Of a stretch of DNA of 64,000 nucleotides, positions 61,224 through 64,000 are shown in pieces (positions within the stretch are counted from its first letter, which is position 1; each line of letters opens with the position of its first letter). This DNA is from Brevibacterium spongiae. Lineage in GTDB: Bacteria; Actinomycetota; Actinomycetes; Actinomycetales; Brevibacteriaceae. Both the position numbers and the translations under genes were made by a program. A model generated the notes under the pieces. That model saw only the letters and a program-made list of their open reading frames with translations, had not been told where the DNA came from and did not search any database. The stretch is taken from the NCBI RefSeq assembly GCF_026168515.1, contig NZ_CP093443.1, positions 2,790,001 through 2,854,000 on the forward strand, read 5' to 3'.

Positions 61224-61297
61224 CGCCGACCGCTCATGCTGCAGTCGAACACTCACCGCATAACGCGGTACAGCGACGGCACCATGAGCGGTCGGCG
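61224..61297. repeat. 15-bp inverted repeat with long loop
   Basis: CGCCGACCGCTCATG (61224-61238) and complement (61283-61297) around a 44-base loop that itself contains ACCGC/GCGGT. The arm word TGAGCGGTCGGCG recurs twice on the far side of the next gene (63633, 63652). Confidence 0.75.
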
Positions 61298-61302
61298 TTT
61301 GG

Positions 61303-61340
61303 TGTCAGCGGCGGCGCGTGTTGTCAGCGGCGGCGGCGCG
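61303..61340 (-). repeat. Tandem duplication over the stop of the LPXTG protein gene
   Basis: CGCGCCGCCGCTGACA occurs twice on the minus strand at a 19-bp period, the gene copy having one extra CCG. The inner copy holds the final Arg codons and TGA. Confidence 0.75.
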
Positions 61341-63462
61341 TCAGCAGGAAGGCTGCGACTCCGATGGCGATGAGTCCGAGGGCGATGCCGCCGAGGATGA
61401 GGTACTGACCGAGGTCAGCTCCCGTGCGCGGCAGCGGGTCCCCATCGGAGTCCGCAGAGTCCTGGGAGCCTTCCGCAGAACCCTCGGCGTTCGCGGTGTC
61501 CTCGGAGCCGTCGGCAGCCTCATCGGTCCCGGACGACGCACTCGAACCGGCGGTTCCGGCGTCGGAATCCGAGCCGGTGCCTGCTGAATCGGAACCGGTA
61601 CCGCCGGCGGCAGACTCTGCACCGGCGTCCTCATCAGCCTCGGAACCATCGGCGCCGGCCGCGGCGTCCGCACCGGCACCCGCATCCTCGTCAGCCCCGG
61701 CGTTCTCGTCCCCGTCGTCTTCAGCGCTGTCATCTCCACCGCCGTCGGCCAGGTCCGCCACCGAATACAGGCTCGTGGTTCCCGAGACCTCATTGCCGAC
61801 GACCAGCGCGGCCTCACCCGAAGGCGACTGATCAGCGGACAGGAACGTGATGCCCTCCGGACCCAGATCCCCGGCGCTCGAGAGCAGCGCCGCCGGGTCC
61901 GAGGCATCCTCGATCACGTCCTCGACGGAGACCGAGAAGTCACGGTTGTTGAAGTAGGTGGCGAACTTCGGCGCACTCGGATCACTGAGGTCGAATGCCG
62001 CGATTCCGCCGACCCGCTCGAAGCCGACGAAGGCGTACGTCTTCTCCCCCACTTCGCCGATGGTCAGCGCCTCGGGCTCGGGGCCCTTGTCGTCGCTGCG
62101 ACCTTCGAGGTTGGACTCGGAGTGGTTGGAGTTGAAGAACTCGGGTGCCGCCTCGGCGGTCAGTCTCTCGAACTCATCCCCGGAATCGGCCACGAGCTTC
62201 CCGTCGGTCGTCCACACCGAGAACGACCGGGCGCCGAACGCCACGAGCTCCTCGTAGCAGTCGCCGTCCTCGCTCAGTCCCATGTCGGTGATGATGTTCA
62301 GCCTGCCGAGGTCCTCATCGTCGAGTTCGTCGGCCAAGGGCGAGGTCTCGCACACCGGGGCCAGCCCGTCTTCGCCGAGGTCCTTGACCCTGGCCGCATC
62401 CACGAAGTCGCCCCACTCCCGCGAGTCGCCTTCGTTCGCGGTCACCAGGTAGTCAGTGCCGCCTGAGGTGAAGCTCGAGATCGTGTCGGGCATGTACGCG
62501 CCTTTGAGCCCCTCGTACTCCGTGATGTTCACGGTCGGAGCGTCCTCGGGGTCGCGGTCCGAGGCGTCGATTCCGTTGCCGGCCTGCCCGTGGTCCTTGA
62601 GCCCCAGCGGAAGGATCTTCTCCACAGTGGCCGAGGCGATGTCGACGACCGCGATCGCGTTCGCCTCCTGCAGGGTGGCGTACGCCTTGTCACCGGTGAC
62701 GGTGATGTATTCGGGTTCGAGGTTCCGCGAAATCGGCAGGTCCGATTCCGGTGTGGGTCCGAAGATCCGCACATCATCGGGCAGTGTCTTCGACCCGCCG
62801 TCTTCGAAGTCGTGGAAGTCAGCGGTGTGCACGTCCTCATCCGAGGCGGCGGCCACCTCGGCGGGCAGATCGATGACCGACACCGATCCTTCGGGATCGG
62901 TCGAGAAATCATCGGCCGGCTCACCTTCGTTCGCCGCCAGTGCGTGAGTGCCGTCCGGGGTGACGGTGACCATGTCCGGCAGGGAGCCGACCGGAACCTC
63001 GCCGAGGATGTCCGCCTCCGGGTTGTTCGCGTCGAAGAACATCACCGAACCGGGCTTCGTCTTGTCCTCGTCCTCGAGGGCGATGACGCCGAGTCCGTCG
63101 TCGCGGATGGCGATCGAGTTCGCCACGCCGGTGCCGGTTATCTCCGAGATCTTCTTCGGATTCTTCGGGTCCGAGGCGTCGATGACATCGACGGTTGCGG
63201 CCTGCGCGTTGACCGTGAAGACGGTGTCGCCGTGGACGGCGGTGATCTCGGCGGCGGATTCGTCGAACTGTCCGGTCTCATACGAGCCGAGGAACCCCAT
63301 CTCGATCTGCGCGTCGGAGGCCGAGGAGCTGATGGGCTCGGGCACTTCTGCGGCGTGGGCGGCATCGGTTCCCAACGCTGCGGTGCCGCCGACGAATCCG
63401 GTGGCCAGCAGGAGGGAAGCCGCCGAAGCGGTGAGCATCTTCACGGACAGAGGTTTCGTCAT
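61324..63462 (-). CDS. LPXTG-anchored surface protein, choice-of-anchor I type
   Basis: 712 residues: Sec signal peptide (about 1-38), a beta-propeller-like domain of the choice-of-anchor I family (about 50-565, with YETGQFDESAAEI, TPDGTHALAANEGEP, TANEGDSREWGDF, GPEPEALTIGEV), a Gly/Ala/Asp/Ser-rich acidic stalk (about 580-670), then LPRTG (677-681), a hydrophobic span and RRRR. Sortase should fix it to the cell wall. Enzymatic role unknown. GGAG lies five bases before the ATG. Confidence 0.87.
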   Translation of the reverse strand: MTKPLSVKMLTASAASLLLATGFVGGTAALGTDAAHAAEVPEPISSSASDAQIEMGFLGSYETGQFDESAAEITAVHGDTVFTVNAQAATVDVIDASDPKNPKKISEITGTGVANSIAIRDDGLGVIALEDEDKTKPGSVMFFDANNPEADILGEVPVGSLPDMVTVTPDGTHALAANEGEPADDFSTDPEGSVSVIDLPAEVAAASDEDVHTADFHDFEDGGSKTLPDDVRIFGPTPESDLPISRNLEPEYITVTGDKAYATLQEANAIAVVDIASATVEKILPLGLKDHGQAGNGIDASDRDPEDAPTVNITEYEGLKGAYMPDTISSFTSGGTDYLVTANEGDSREWGDFVDAARVKDLGEDGLAPVCETSPLADELDDEDLGRLNIITDMGLSEDGDCYEELVAFGARSFSVWTTDGKLVADSGDEFERLTAEAAPEFFNSNHSESNLEGRSDDKGPEPEALTIGEVGEKTYAFVGFERVGGIAAFDLSDPSAPKFATYFNNRDFSVSVEDVIEDASDPAALLSSAGDLGPEGITFLSADQSPSGEAALVVGNEVSGTTSLYSVADLADGGGDDSAEDDGDENAGADEDAGAGADAAAGADGSEADEDAGAESAAGGTGSDSAGTGSDSDAGTAGSSASSGTDEAADGSEDTANAEGSAEGSQDSADSDGDPLPRTGADLGQYLILGGIALGLIAIGVAAFLLTRRRR

Positions 63463-63632
63463 CGGTTCTCCGGGATCGAGTCGGGTGCGGGCCGACCGGA
63501 CCCGCAACCACTCATTCATAGGCACCCGGAATGGACTGGTCCCGAACCGCAGATGGACACGTGGTGAACACACTCAGCTCGGCGATCCGTCACCGACCGC
63601 ACACGTTGCCGCCGCTGTATCACGTTGCGCGG

Positions 63633-63665
63633 TGAGCGGTCGGCGGTAACCTGAGCGGTCGGCGG
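63633..63665. repeat. Direct repeat TGAGCGGTCGGCGG x2
   Basis: Two 14-bp copies (63633-63646, 63652-63665), 19 bp apart, upstream of the surface protein gene. The same word occurs downstream of that gene at 61224-61238 (inverted) and 61285-61297. Confidence 0.8.
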
Positions 63666-63674
63666 AAGGCGCGT

Positions 63675-64000
63675 TCAGCCGAGGTCGAGGTGGTCGGCCA
63701 CCTCGGCGACTTTCCGCTTCGCACTCGCATCGAGGTCACGGACCGGCAGGGGCAGACTGTCTGCACCCACGAGACCGAGATGTTCGGCAATGGCGGCGCT
63801 CACCCGCAGGCTGCCGCCGAACTCGGCGAAAAGATCCCACAGCGGCTGCAGGCCGGCGGAGAGCTCACGTGCCTGGTCGGCGTTGCCGAGTTCTGCCGCT
63901 CGGGTGATTTCGAGGAGGGGTTCGGGGACTGTGCCGCCCACTGCCGTGTACCAGGCGTCGCAGCCGGCGATGAGTCCCTCCGCGCCGTGGGCATCGCCGG
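63675..64000 (-). CDS. Dihydrodipicolinate synthase-family protein, C-terminal part
   Basis: The last 108 or so residues of a gene that continues beyond the right edge. GCDAWYTAVGGTVPEPLLEITRAAELGNADQA matches the late part of DapA/N-acetylneuraminate lyase-family aldolases. The catalytic Lys is outside the window, so the reaction cannot be stated. Being preceded by no partner genes here, it may be one of several DapA paralogues. Confidence 0.75.
   Translation of the reverse strand, partial: GDAHGAEGLIAGCDAWYTAVGGTVPEPLLEITRAAELGNADQARELSAGLQPLWDLFAEFGGSLRVSAAIAEHLGLVGADSLPLPVRDLDASAKRKVAEVADHLDLG

Overview
The window reads as chromosomal DNA of a high-GC actinobacterium. Coding is dense, GTG and TTG starts are common, genes often overlap by 4 bp (ATGA or GTGA), and many starts look leaderless. 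The gene content (ilvBNC-serA with a transcription attenuator, nifS-mnmA-ligA-gatCAB, a CE1758/CE1759-type flavin pair, a DtxR-type iron box, an LPXTG protein) fits Brevibacterium or a close relative. That assignment is inference; no rRNA or marker search was possible. I saw no tRNA, rRNA, CRISPR array, insertion sequence or prophage.

Layout. 1-5.5 kb: ilvBN, ilvC and the start of serA on the minus strand, led by a 16-residue Leu/Val/Ile-rich leader peptide and attenuator, with an Eis-type acetyltransferase between ilvC and serA. 5.7-9.4 kb: a heterodimeric ABC exporter. 9.4-10.6 kb: a nuclease-fold gene between two near-identical palindromes. 10.7-15.3 kb: pcm, apt, a PTS split into separate IIA, IIB and IIC proteins, and an aldo/keto reductase. 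15.4-21 kb: benzoylformate decarboxylase, two D-2-hydroxyacid dehydrogenases and ilvD. 21.1-23.5 kb: a luciferase-like monooxygenase, FMN reductase and MarR operon with a palindromic operator candidate. 23.7-25.5 kb: cysE and cysK. 25.8-31.6 kb: def, an unknown protein, gatCAB and a small secreted protein. 31.8-39.7 kb: nifS, mnmA, S9 peptidase, MetE-like protein and ligA. 39.8-45.1 kb: two small membrane proteins, then an operon in which two three-segment membrane/lipobox proteins flank a thioredoxin-domain co-chaperone. 45.3-49.1 kb: orn, arsR-sulP and an SCO6745-type protein. 49.4-54.7 kb: lutABC, an LmeA-like protein and a carbamoylase-family amidase. 54.7-61.2 kb: a second SulP, an MT0933-like protein, a secreted-protein pair (one member split by an amber codon), STAS-tailed glutaminase and an iron-box-controlled siderophore-interacting protein. 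61.3-64 kb: an LPXTG surface protein and the 3' part of a DapA-family gene.

Functional links. The ilv genes supply branched-chain amino acids and are probably controlled by ribosome stalling in the leader peptide. cysE and cysK make cysteine, whose sulfur NifS and MnmA pass to tRNA. gatCAB makes glutaminyl- and asparaginyl-tRNA. lutABC oxidises lactate.

Three patterns recur. First, many genes have a -10-like hexamer ending 6 or 7 nt before the start codon. Second, short tandem duplications repeatedly cover start or stop codons. Third, several intergenic regions carry long perfect palindromes.
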